From contig JAQULO010000016.1 of assembly GCA_028718565.1 (NCBI GenBank), positions 1 through 32,257 of the forward strand: a stretch of 32,257 nucleotides of DNA, written 5' to 3'. Positions 24,478-32,257 of this stretch are shown here, piece after piece (within the stretch, counting starts at the first letter, position 1; the number at the start of each line of letters is the position of its first letter). The translations under genes and the position numbers were made by a program. The stretch comes from Syntrophales bacterium (GTDB lineage Bacteria; Desulfobacterota; Syntrophia; Syntrophales; UBA2210). Below the pieces are notes generated by a model. It was given only the letters and a program-made list of their open reading frames with translations, was not told the origin of the DNA and searched no databases.

Positions 24478-26478
24478 TTAAGATCCCTCTTTGTCATCCG
24501 GAGCATGAAACAGGCCCATGACACCGGCGATCTTCTCCGATGATCCGACGGCAAAGAGTATATCACCCTCATGAAACACCATGTTCCCGTCCAGATTTGA
24601 CACGACATCAGTCCCTTTCCGCATGGCTAGAACGGTAACGCCATATTTCTTCCTCAGCTCAATCTGAGCCAGCGATTTTCCAATTATCGGCGCTCTTTCA
24701 TCAATACGCAGCGCACTGATCTCGATATCGGGGACCTGAATCTTCAGATCGGCAAACGATGCCGTCTCCCGGGCAAGGGTCCGAAACATTTCGTACCCAT
24801 CCGACCGCACCTCGGCGGCGAACTTCTCTATCGTATCACGCGGGACGAGATATTTTGCCAGAACCCGGTTGAAAATCTCCACGGATGTCTCAAACTCCTC
24901 CGGGATGACCTCGTCGGCCCCCAATTCGTACAGGGGAGCCATCTCCTGGAAATAGCGCGTTCGTACAATGAGATACACGTTCGAATTCAGTCTCCGGGCA
25001 ATTTCGGTGATTCCGCGGGTTGCCGCAGGATCATTGATGGCGACCACGACGATTTTCGCATCCTGTATATCCGCGTGCCGGAATACCGCCTCCTGGGTCG
25101 CATCCCCATAACAGATCGGCTCCCCCTTCCCCTGTTCAGACCGTACCGTTTCGGGATTCATCTCGATAATCATATAGGGGATATCCGCCACCCCGGCCGC
25201 TCTCGCAACGTTTCTGCCGTTCACACCGAACCCGACGATAATCACGTGATCTTTTTTGCCCGCGGTCGCCATCTCCGGAACGGGATACAACCCCGTTCTG
25301 AGCCATCCCGGAACAGGCCCCCGCAATACGAAATCCGCCATACGGGGGGCAAAACCCATAATGAACGGCGTTGCCGCCATACTGAGCACAGAGAACGAGA
25401 GGAACGTCTGATAACTGTTGCCGGAAAGCAGACCGTGCTCGATGCCGACCTCGGACAGGATGAACGAAAACTCGCCGATCTGGCTGAGGCCGAACCCTAC
25501 CAGGATTGCAGCGCGCAGCTGCAAACCCAGCAGCACGGCCGCACCCCCGGCAATGATTGCCTTGAGGGAAAGGACCCCCGCAGTAATCAGGACGACCAAC
25601 CCGAAGTGCCGGAAGAGAAAACCGATATCCAGCAGCATGCCGATGGAAACGAAAAAGAAGCTCATAAAGACATCCCGGAAGGGGAGTATATTGCCGAGCG
25701 CCTGATGGCTGTATTCGGATTCGGAAATAATCAGCCCCGCCAGAAACGCCCCGAGGGCAAGAGAAAGGCCGATGCTGGAGGTCAGCCACGCAACAGCAAA
25801 GCATACGACGACAATGGTCAGCAGGAAGAGCTCCCGGCTTCGCGTCCGGGCGATCTGATACAGGACCCGGGGCACGATCCATCTGGCACAGAGGATAACC
25901 AGCGCGATAATCCCGATTCCCTTGGCGACGAGAACAAGGGGGATGCCGGCCAGGTTTTCCGTTGCGCCGGCCAGGAGAGGCGTAACCAGTATCATCGGAA
26001 CAATGATGACATCCTGGAAGATTAGGATGCCGAGTGTGGTGCGTCCGTGGGGACTGTCAATCTCAGCCCTCTCCTGGGTGAGCTTCATGACGATGGCCGT
26101 GCTGCTGAGAGCCACGAGAAATCCCATAAAGATCGCCTCACCGACGGGCTGCCCCATCTGCCTGGCCACGGCAAAGACGGCCAGGAGGGTCAGCGACACC
26201 TGAATCATGCCACCGGCGAGAACGGCCCTCTTGATCTGCAGCAGTCTGCTCAGTGAAAACTCGATCCCGATGGTAAAGAGCAGCAGGACAACACCGACTT
26301 CGGCGAGGAATTCAACCTCAGGAACCGCCTTGACCAGCCCCAGCCCGTGAGGCCCCGCCAGTATCCCGGTCAGGAAAAACCCCACGATCGTCGGCACGCG
26401 AACCTGATGGCAGACGAAGGCCACAAGGACCGACAATCCCAGTATGATAATAACGTCATCCAGCAGTTGAATTCCCAT
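24478..26478 (-). CDS. CPA2-family cation:proton antiporter with TrkA-N and TrkA-C domains
   Basis: 666 aa, KefB/YbaL type. Residues about 1-385 hold about 12 membrane helices with the antiporter stretches FLAEVGVVLLLFTIGIEFSL, ALSSTAIVMKL, FFFVSIGML and GLSQIGEFSFIL. Residues about 407-525 are a Rossmann RCK/TrkA-N domain (HVIIVGFGVNGRNVARAAG) expected to bind NAD(H) or a nucleotide. Residues about 570-655 are a TrkA-C domain (ISALRIDERAPIIGKSLAQI). It exchanges K+ or Na+ for protons across the inner membrane and is gated by the cytoplasmic domains. The ribosome binding site is weak (ACGGGG). The CBS-domain gene follows on the same strand. The cation is not determined. Confidence 0.93.
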   Translation of the reverse strand: MGIQLLDDVIIILGLSVLVAFVCHQVRVPTIVGFFLTGILAGPHGLGLVKAVPEVEFLAEVGVVLLLFTIGIEFSLSRLLQIKRAVLAGGMIQVSLTLLAVFAVARQMGQPVGEAIFMGFLVALSSTAIVMKLTQERAEIDSPHGRTTLGILIFQDVIIVPMILVTPLLAGATENLAGIPLVLVAKGIGIIALVILCARWIVPRVLYQIARTRSRELFLLTIVVVCFAVAWLTSSIGLSLALGAFLAGLIISESEYSHQALGNILPFRDVFMSFFFVSIGMLLDIGFLFRHFGLVVLITAGVLSLKAIIAGGAAVLLGLQLRAAILVGFGLSQIGEFSFILSEVGIEHGLLSGNSYQTFLSFSVLSMAATPFIMGFAPRMADFVLRGPVPGWLRTGLYPVPEMATAGKKDHVIIVGFGVNGRNVARAAGVADIPYMIIEMNPETVRSEQGKGEPICYGDATQEAVFRHADIQDAKIVVVAINDPAATRGITEIARRLNSNVYLIVRTRYFQEMAPLYELGADEVIPEEFETSVEIFNRVLAKYLVPRDTIEKFAAEVRSDGYEMFRTLARETASFADLKIQVPDIEISALRIDERAPIIGKSLAQIELRKKYGVTVLAMRKGTDVVSNLDGNMVFHEGDILFAVGSSEKIAGVMGLFHAPDDKEGS

Positions 26479-26874
26479 ATCCCCGTACGTCCCTTACGCC
26501 ACCGTAAAGCCACATACCTGCAAACCAGGTGGGATATACAGTACCATTCCGGCCGGGGTTTTTCAAAGATATTATATGCATCGGGATACCTTTGGGGGGC
26601 ATCGCCTCACCGCGCAAGAGCCGATGGGCAACAGACCGATCCGTGGCATGTCCCTTATGACAATGGTGCGACTTATCCTCGACATTGCGGTAAGCGAACT
26701 TTTTCGTTTTGCAGGATAGAATAGTCTGTCAAATTCTGATATTATGATGAAAAATTCCACAGCGGATGGGCGGAAATAATAATTGCCCCCTGATAAGGGC
26801 ATCGTGGTGAATGGGGCGGGAGCGGGGCAGTGTTCCGGTATCTTGTGCTATATCCGGCGGAGGAGCTGACATAC
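26479..26874. other. Divergent intergenic region
   Basis: These 396 bases separate the antiporter gene (minus) from the large membrane protein gene (plus). I see no gene here. Possible -10-like hexamers (TAGAAT near 26715, TATTAT near 26740) lack convincing -35 partners. The in-frame GTG at 26830 could extend the plus-strand gene by 15 codons but has no ribosome binding site. Confidence 0.35.
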
Positions 26875-29800
26875 ATGAATGACGTTGCTTCGAGAATACT
26901 TTTTGACAGGCAGGACCATGAACTGCTGGTTATCGTCAATGAGGTCCTAAGTCGGGATAAGTCGCGAGAACATCTGAAGAATCTCCTGAATCCGTATCTT
27001 CACCCGCATGGAATCAAGGAGATGGCAGCATCGAAAGAACTGCGCATTGCCTACGCGGTCATCCATCTCCTCAATTCTCTGGAGGTCGGCAAGGCGGAAG
27101 ATCGTCTGGGGGCTCTGCGCTCCCTGCGGGATGAGGTGCTCTACAGTGCCCAGAGTTTCCTCCGCAGGAATACGGCGAGGGTCCTGTTGCAGATTATGAA
27201 AAAGCTGGTTCAGGCACGCGGGGACTACCGTCGGCAACTGGAACTGGCACATGATTTCCGCATGGCGGCGTCGGGAAAACCCCGCATCGTCCGGGAGCAA
27301 CTGAAGCGGTATCATCTGCTTGAAATGCCGGAGGCATGGAATCAGATCGCGACCGATGACCACGTCCACGACGTCAACACCAAGGGACGTAAATCGTCCA
27401 CTCACCTGATCATGGATGCGTGGATCAAGGGGATCCGAAGGCTCAAGGTGGTTTATTATAATCATGTGAGCGCGGATGTCGCCGGCGAACTGCTGGAGGC
27501 GGCCGGTATCATGGGGATCAGGGTCAGGGTAGGCGTTGAATTCCCCGCGAGATTTTACGACCGGTATGTCCGGTTCATATGGGCGCCGCGCGGGCTCCTC
27601 GACGCGCAGGACTATCTGAATTTTCTGAAGGACGGGGCGGTTGAATCCTTCATGGCGGAAGGGCCGAAGATCTCGGACTATCGGCGGCGGTATGTAATGG
27701 CGATGCTGGGTGAGTTTAACGACAGGCACCGGGCCGCCATAGAGGATGCCTACGGATATATCCCCCCTCTCCTCGATCCGGAAGAGTTTCTCTCGTTTGT
27801 TGGGGCCGGGCAGGCATCGTTGCTGCACCTTGCCGAATTTGCGTATACAAAAATGCTGCCTGTCATGAGGGACCATGTCGCTGGCCTGCGGAGGCGCTAT
27901 GCCCAGGCAGGGCCTGAAGAGCGAGATCGAATGAGGGCCATGGTGGAGGAACTGAACCGGCTGGATTCGGAGGCGATCGTGGAGAGGTACCTGCGTCCGG
28001 CAAAAAACCCCTCTATCCCCGACCCCCATGTCCCATCGGACGGGGAGGATGTCCCGGATCTGTTGAGGTTGTCGCCGCGCGAACTGCTCGAACGGCTGGG
28101 TCGTCTCAATGCCGGCTACAGCATCACCCTTTCCCTCGGTGGTCTGGGCGTCGAAGATGTCATTGAACTCCTCTATGACTGCCAGGGCCTGATAACGCAT
28201 CTGGAAGTATTCAATCTCAAGGATTACGTAACCGGCAAGGTGGTCCATGATGCCGCGATCAACAATCTCCAAATAGCTATCAACGAGAATAGCATTATCG
28301 CACTGAAGCGCATCATCCGCGAGGCCATCAGGAACATGAGCGACGAGAATCCCGCGAGAGTGGATGCGCTGACGAAGATCCTGCATGACATATCCACCCT
28401 TCGATCATATTATAGAGGCACGCTTCTCAAAAGCCGTGTCGGGAGCGATTCCAGCGGGCGTTCGCACCATCTGTACGGGATGGGTCTTGTCATCCAAGAC
28501 ACCCTCCCCCGCAGGGCACAGAGAGAGATAAAAAACGCATCCCCCTCCTCCCGTCTTACCGTTCCCCTGCATACCCCGGTCTATCTACGTGTGAGCTACC
28601 CCCCGCGCACGGGCTCCGGCCGGGTGGCAGGTGCCCTGTACCATATGGCGGCACGCCTTCCCGGTCTGCAGCTTATCGGGAAGAGGCGTGTGGAGGACTG
28701 GGAGATCGAACCGTACTCCACACGTATAGGGGTTGCGGGGAATGTGGTCGTGCTGGGCGGATTCGACGAGAAGAGCACCAATAAACTTTCGCTTGAGCCC
28801 CCGAATGTGCGGGAGGCCAGGACAGTACCGTCATGGAGATACTTAAGCAGCGGCCTGAAAAACTGGACCAAGGTGCTGATCGGGTTTGTACCGGCCTTTC
28901 TCACCTTTTACCTTACGAAGGACTGGTGGTTCCTTGCCTGGTTCGGCGCTTTTATCTGGTTCGGGATCACAGGGGCGCGCAACATCATCCAGTCCGTCCT
29001 GGGTGGCGGCGGTATCAGACGGTCCCCCCTGCTGAAATGGAACGATTATGTCAGTTGGGACCGCCTGACGGATTCGCTTCTCTTCACAGGGTTTTCCGTT
29101 CCCCTCCTCGATTACGTGGTAAAGACACTTCTGCTCGACAGGCTGTTTGGAATCACGACGGCTACCAGCCCTGTTCTGCTGTACACGGCGATAGCCCTGG
29201 CAAACGGGCTGTACCTCTCGGCACACAACATCTTCCGTGGTCTGCCCAGGGGCGCGGCCTTCGCAAACCTCTTCAGGACGGTCCTCTCCATCCCCCTTGC
29301 CGTTGTCTTCAGTGTGGTAGCGGGCGATATACTCTTCGCGAGCGGCATCGCGGATACCAATGCCGTCCTCCAGAAATGGGCGGCCGTGATTTCCAAAGGT
29401 GCGTCTGACTGTGTCGCGGGTCTCATAGAGGGGTTTGCCGATCGGTATAATAATATCCGTACCCGTATGTGGGACTACCGAAGCAAGCTTGCGCAGTTGT
29501 TTGATACATATACCAATCTTGAGTTGCTCTTTCCCGAGGCTGACGTGTGTGAGATGCTCGCCTCTCCTAAGAAATTCGTACGTACCATGAAGACCAAGGC
29601 ACAAAACCTCGAGAAGGTAGTCATCATAAACGCGCTCGATCTGTTGTATTTCTGGATGTACCAGCCTCGTGCCGGGAGTACGTTGCGCACGGTTATGCGG
29701 GGAATGTCCTCCGAGGAACGCCGAATCTTTATCCGCGTTCAATCGTTGCTTGCAGTGGACAGGGAGATAAGCCAGCTGTTTATCGATGGGATTGTGGGGA

Positions 29801-29877
29801 AAAACTTCTCGAAGGCGCTCTCTTTTTATCTGGATCGTTCGGGTGAGTACCTGAAGGACATACAAGGGATGGCATAG
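26875..29877 (+). CDS. Large membrane protein with PHP-like N-terminal domain, function unknown
   Basis: I start it at the ATG at 26875 (MNDVASRILFDRQDHELL), with GGCGGAGGAG upstream, rather than the GTG at 26830; 1000 aa. Residues about 1-150 are helical. Residues about 158-225 resemble a PHP phosphoesterase core: DDHVHDVNTKG (HxH-like, near 160), then YYNHVSADVAGELLEAAGIM leading to GVEF (near 219), as in PHP domains where TDHN is followed by GVE. The TDH element is replaced by YNH, so catalysis is doubtful. A long helical and mixed region follows to about 650. Four or so membrane helices (about 660-840) and a cytoplasmic-type C-terminus end the protein. It precedes a GDPD gene by 19 bases and glpA further on, suggesting a link to phospholipid or glycerophosphate turnover. 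This is inference only. Confidence 0.8.
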   Translation: MNDVASRILFDRQDHELLVIVNEVLSRDKSREHLKNLLNPYLHPHGIKEMAASKELRIAYAVIHLLNSLEVGKAEDRLGALRSLRDEVLYSAQSFLRRNTARVLLQIMKKLVQARGDYRRQLELAHDFRMAASGKPRIVREQLKRYHLLEMPEAWNQIATDDHVHDVNTKGRKSSTHLIMDAWIKGIRRLKVVYYNHVSADVAGELLEAAGIMGIRVRVGVEFPARFYDRYVRFIWAPRGLLDAQDYLNFLKDGAVESFMAEGPKISDYRRRYVMAMLGEFNDRHRAAIEDAYGYIPPLLDPEEFLSFVGAGQASLLHLAEFAYTKMLPVMRDHVAGLRRRYAQAGPEERDRMRAMVEELNRLDSEAIVERYLRPAKNPSIPDPHVPSDGEDVPDLLRLSPRELLERLGRLNAGYSITLSLGGLGVEDVIELLYDCQGLITHLEVFNLKDYVTGKVVHDAAINNLQIAINENSIIALKRIIREAIRNMSDENPARVDALTKILHDISTLRSYYRGTLLKSRVGSDSSGRSHHLYGMGLVIQDTLPRRAQREIKNASPSSRLTVPLHTPVYLRVSYPPRTGSGRVAGALYHMAARLPGLQLIGKRRVEDWEIEPYSTRIGVAGNVVVLGGFDEKSTNKLSLEPPNVREARTVPSWRYLSSGLKNWTKVLIGFVPAFLTFYLTKDWWFLAWFGAFIWFGITGARNIIQSVLGGGGIRRSPLLKWNDYVSWDRLTDSLLFTGFSVPLLDYVVKTLLLDRLFGITTATSPVLLYTAIALANGLYLSAHNIFRGLPRGAAFANLFRTVLSIPLAVVFSVVAGDILFASGIADTNAVLQKWAAVISKGASDCVAGLIEGFADRYNNIRTRMWDYRSKLAQLFDTYTNLELLFPEADVCEMLASPKKFVRTMKTKAQNLEKVVIINALDLLYFWMYQPRAGSTLRTVMRGMSSEERRIFIRVQSLLAVDREISQLFIDGIVGKNFSKALSFYLDRSGEYLKDIQGMA

Positions 29878-29896
29878 GAATTCGGGACACAGGTAT

Positions 29897-30703
29897 ATGG
29901 CACTCATTATAGCCCACCGGGGAGCACGCAGTCTCGCCCCCGAAAACACACTGGCGGCGGCCCGCACGGCCCGGGAGGTCGACTCCGATCTCTGGGAAAC
30001 GGATGTGACGGTTACGAAAGGCGGAGGGCTCGTTCTTCTGCACGACAAATCCCTGGCCCGCACCACCGACGTCCGGGACCGTTTTCCGGACCGCGGACCG
30101 TGGCACTGCTCGGACTTTACCCTGGATGAGGTCCGCTCACTGGATGCGGGCTCCTGGTTTATGAAGACCGATCCCTTCGGCCGGATCGCAGCGGGGGAGA
30201 TAGGAGAAGAAGGCCTGTCAGCCTACCGGAATGAAAAGGTCCCCACGCTGCGCGAAGCCCTCCAGCTTACACGCGACACCTCCTTCCCCGTCAATCTGGA
30301 GTTGAAACGCCTGCCCCCGGCACTGGAGGGGTTCCCCATCGTTGAACAGGTACTTGAAATGATCGATACCCTCGCGGTGGACCAGGGGCTCGTCAGTATC
30401 TCTTCCTTTCACCATGAATGGCTGCGTGAGGTTCAGAGGCGAACCCCCTCGATTGCGGTCCAGGCCCTGATCGGCGATTCCGAAGCCGGTCCCCCGGACT
30501 GGAGGGAACCCCTGGAATTTGGAACATACAACGTCCGCAGCACCCTGATAGACGAAGGGCAGATACGGCTGGTGACACAAAGGGGAATATCCCTGAATCT
30601 TTTTACCGTGAATGAAACGGAGGACATGCTCCGGTTCGATCGGGCGGGAGCAGCCGGTCTGTTCACGGATTTTCCGCAGAGGGCCGTGAAGCTGTTGCGG
30701 TAG
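29897..30703 (+). CDS. Glycerophosphodiester phosphodiesterase
   Basis: 268 aa, typical of the cytoplasmic GDPD (UgpQ-like) branch; no signal peptide. The family motifs are HRGARSLAPENT (catalytic His 7 region), ETDVTVTKGGGLVLLHD (metal-binding Glu/Asp and second catalytic His) and NLELK (metal ligand Glu, usually LEIK). Near the end, FTVNETEDMLRF and GLFTDFP match the closing strands of the TIM barrel. The reaction is hydrolysis of a glycerophosphodiester to an alcohol and sn-glycerol-3-phosphate, the substrate of GlpA encoded next. It follows the large PHP-like gene by 19 bases, so the two are probably cotranscribed. The ribosome binding site is weak. Confidence 0.92.
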   Translation: MALIIAHRGARSLAPENTLAAARTAREVDSDLWETDVTVTKGGGLVLLHDKSLARTTDVRDRFPDRGPWHCSDFTLDEVRSLDAGSWFMKTDPFGRIAAGEIGEEGLSAYRNEKVPTLREALQLTRDTSFPVNLELKRLPPALEGFPIVEQVLEMIDTLAVDQGLVSISSFHHEWLREVQRRTPSIAVQALIGDSEAGPPDWREPLEFGTYNVRSTLIDEGQIRLVTQRGISLNLFTVNETEDMLRFDRAGAAGLFTDFPQRAVKLLR

Positions 30704-30811
30704 CCGCCCTTCCCTGCCGGTTCGGACTCGATACTTCACGGCTTGCGTTGATATCGGCATTTTAGTAATGAAAAGAACGATATTCGGTTATTGTGGTAAT
30801 TGGTGACCCCC

Positions 30812-32257
30812 GTGATCAGGACAGACGTCATTATAATCGGCGGTGGCTCCACGGGCTGCGGGATAGCGAGAGACCTGGCGCTCAGAGGCATACCTCACTG
30901 TCTGATCGAAAAGGATGATTTCGCCGCCGGGGCGACGGGCGCATGCCATGGGTTACTTCACAGCGGTGGCAGGTACGTGGTGAACGATCCCGAAACGGCG
31001 GCCGGGTGTCTCTCCGAGAATATGATCCTGCGCAAAATCGGCAGAAAATGCGTGGAGCAGACAGGGGGGCTGTTTGTGCGTCTCCCCGGCGACTCAAAGC
31101 GGTTCAGGGACACGTTCCTGAAAAAGTGCGAGGTGGTGGGGATCGCTACCGAGGAGCTTTCCCCGAGCAGGGCGCTCGAGCTTGTTCCCAAACTGAACCC
31201 GTCCCTGGAAGAGGCGGTCAGGGTTCCCGACTGTTCCATCGATCCCTTCAGATTGTGCATGCTGAACATCACCTCATCCCAGAGGCGAGGCGGCCAGACA
31301 CTGACCCACTACAGGGTAATAGAAATTATCAGGGAACACGGTCGGTGTGTCGGCGTCAAGGCCCGGGAAGAAACCACATCCGAAGTCAAAGAAATCCGAG
31401 GAAAGATCATCATCAATGCCACGGGTGCGTGGGGGGATCAGGTGGCACGCCTGGCCGGGGGCAACGTGCCTATGACCCTATCCAAGGGGAGCCTTGTCGT
31501 CACAAATCACCGTATTACAAATATGGTAATCAATCGGCTGCGACCTTCGTCCGATGGGGATATCGTTGTCCCCAACGAGGCGGTCTGCCTTGCCGGTACA
31601 ACCTCCATAGCCGTTACCGATCCCGACAGTATCGGCGTTGACCCGGCTGAAGTGGATCTTATCGCCACCCAGGCACAACAGATGATTCCTGATTTCGGCG
31701 CGACACGTCTGATCAGGACCTATGCGGGTGTTAGGCCGTTGCTTAAGGCGGATCACGAGGACGGCAGGGCGATATCCCGGGGATTCAGAATTATAGACCA
31801 TCAGGACGGGCTGTTCAGCATCCTGGGGGGGAAGCTTACCACCTATCGGCTTATGGCGGAAAAGATGACCGACAGCATCATGGCGGTCTTCGATCTGAAG
31901 ACACGGTGCCGGACGGCGGAGCTTCCCCTTGAGGGGCAGGAAGAACTGAGCGGGTACCCTCTTTCCAAACGACTGCAAACCTTGGAAGACATTGTGTGTG
32001 AATGTGAACTGGTGACGGTGGATGCCGTGGAGCGGGTTGCCGGCAATATCGGCATGAGGCATATCGGAGATATCCAGTACCGAACACGGCTGGGGATGGT
32101 ACCCTGCCAGGGGGGGTTCTGCACATATCGTGTACTGGGGATCATGCAGGAGATGGGGAAGATGACCCCCGAGGAATCGATGCGCGTCCTCAGGGAATTC
32201 CTCCAGAGAAGATTCAAGGGAATCAAACCGGCGCTCTGGGGCGATCAACTCCGCGAA
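30812..32257 (+). CDS. glpA: Anaerobic glycerol-3-phosphate dehydrogenase subunit A, 3' end outside window
   Basis: This gene is missing from the ORF track because it has no stop in the window; I read an open frame of 482 codons from a GTG at 30812 to the last base. GGTGA lies 5 bases before the GTG; a GTG at 30803 is the alternative. The N-terminus TDVIIIGGGSTGCGIARDLA is the FAD dinucleotide fold. GATGACHGLLHSGGRYVVND, GGLFVRLPGD, KGSLVV and GGKLTTYRLMAE follow GlpA closely. The C-terminus has CECE and PCQGGFC cysteines of the BFD-like Fe-S domain, and WGDQLRE near the edge suggests only a short tail is missing. It oxidises glycerol-3-phosphate to dihydroxyacetone phosphate at the membrane with GlpB/GlpC, which would be expected just downstream. 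Confidence 0.93.
   Translation, partial: MIRTDVIIIGGGSTGCGIARDLALRGIPHCLIEKDDFAAGATGACHGLLHSGGRYVVNDPETAAGCLSENMILRKIGRKCVEQTGGLFVRLPGDSKRFRDTFLKKCEVVGIATEELSPSRALELVPKLNPSLEEAVRVPDCSIDPFRLCMLNITSSQRRGGQTLTHYRVIEIIREHGRCVGVKAREETTSEVKEIRGKIIINATGAWGDQVARLAGGNVPMTLSKGSLVVTNHRITNMVINRLRPSSDGDIVVPNEAVCLAGTTSIAVTDPDSIGVDPAEVDLIATQAQQMIPDFGATRLIRTYAGVRPLLKADHEDGRAISRGFRIIDHQDGLFSILGGKLTTYRLMAEKMTDSIMAVFDLKTRCRTAELPLEGQEELSGYPLSKRLQTLEDIVCECELVTVDAVERVAGNIGMRHIGDIQYRTRLGMVPCQGGFCTYRVLGIMQEMGKMTPEESMRVLREFLQRRFKGIKPALWGDQLRE

Noticed and set aside
25075-26025. 316-aa plus-strand ORF opposite the antiporter
   Set aside because: It is an antisense shadow, very rich in charged residues, without a ribosome binding site.
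26947-28386. 479-aa minus-strand ORF
   Set aside because: It is the antisense shadow of the large PHP-like gene; composition is His/Arg/Gln-rich with no recognisable domain.
28843-30066. 407-aa minus-strand ORF
   Set aside because: It crosses the boundary between the large membrane protein and GDPD genes in antisense and resembles no family.
31478-32248. Long minus-strand ORF of 256 aa, with the plus-strand ORF at 30943-31641
   Set aside because: Both are out-of-frame shadows of glpA, whose plus-strand frame matches the known protein along its whole length.

Overview
The window reads as chromosomal DNA of an anaerobic bacterium, most likely a deltaproteobacterium (Desulfobacterota, perhaps near the Syntrophales). 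This placement is inferred from gene content only: acyl-CoA ligases, a sigma-54 activator, hybrid-cluster protein with a partner ferredoxin and a Crp/Fnr regulator, a tungstate importer, an anaerobic-type GlpA, and a C-terminal zinc-like motif (CSLCKKIRDDDGYW) that I associate with signalling proteins of this group. No rRNA or tRNA gene is seen, so a closer placement cannot be made.

Layout. 1-5617: the first codons of an acyl-CoA ligase (minus strand) face a large sigma-54-dependent regulator. The 240-base gap holds a good sigma-54 promoter for the ligase, a 22-base tandem dyad repeat at enhancer distance and a sigma-70 promoter for the regulator. Then come an unrecognised 171-aa protein and a six-helix membrane protein preceded by a promoter, a pseudoknot-like fold and a terminator. 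5906-9848: a zinc-ribbon protein, then the ferredoxin-like partner and hcp (minus), divergent from an HcpR-like regulator with an FNR-type box between them. 9996-13548: a TonB-like protein, a Nudix hydrolase, a decayed ISAzo13-type transposase fragment and a fadD-type ligase closed by a 12-bp terminator stem. 13621-17362: a structured intergenic element, then a one-component regulator (excisionase-type HTH plus solute-binding domain) in an operon with tupA, tupB and tupC. 17530-22313 (minus): a membrane-fusion protein, ABC ATPase, MacB-type permease and TolC-like protein, forming a tripartite export operon. 22577-23590: a parvulin-type lipoprotein or membrane-anchored foldase. 23681-23839: a promoter, a possible 12-codon ORF and a strong terminator, possibly a small RNA gene. 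23991-26478 (minus): a CPA2 antiporter with TrkA domains and a two-CBS protein. 26875-32257: a 1000-aa membrane protein with a PHP-like N-terminal domain, a glycerophosphodiester phosphodiesterase, and glpA running off the window.

How they fit together. Several units are self-contained circuits with their regulator beside them: sigma-54 regulator/acyl-CoA ligase, HcpR-like/hcp-ferredoxin, and HTH-SBP regulator/tupABC. The last block suggests glycerophosphodiester salvage: GDPD releases glycerol-3-phosphate and GlpA oxidises it, with the large PHP-like membrane protein as the unexplained first gene. The items most worth following are the ligase enhancer/promoter architecture, the PHP-like membrane protein and the small structured or short-transcript elements in the intergenic regions.
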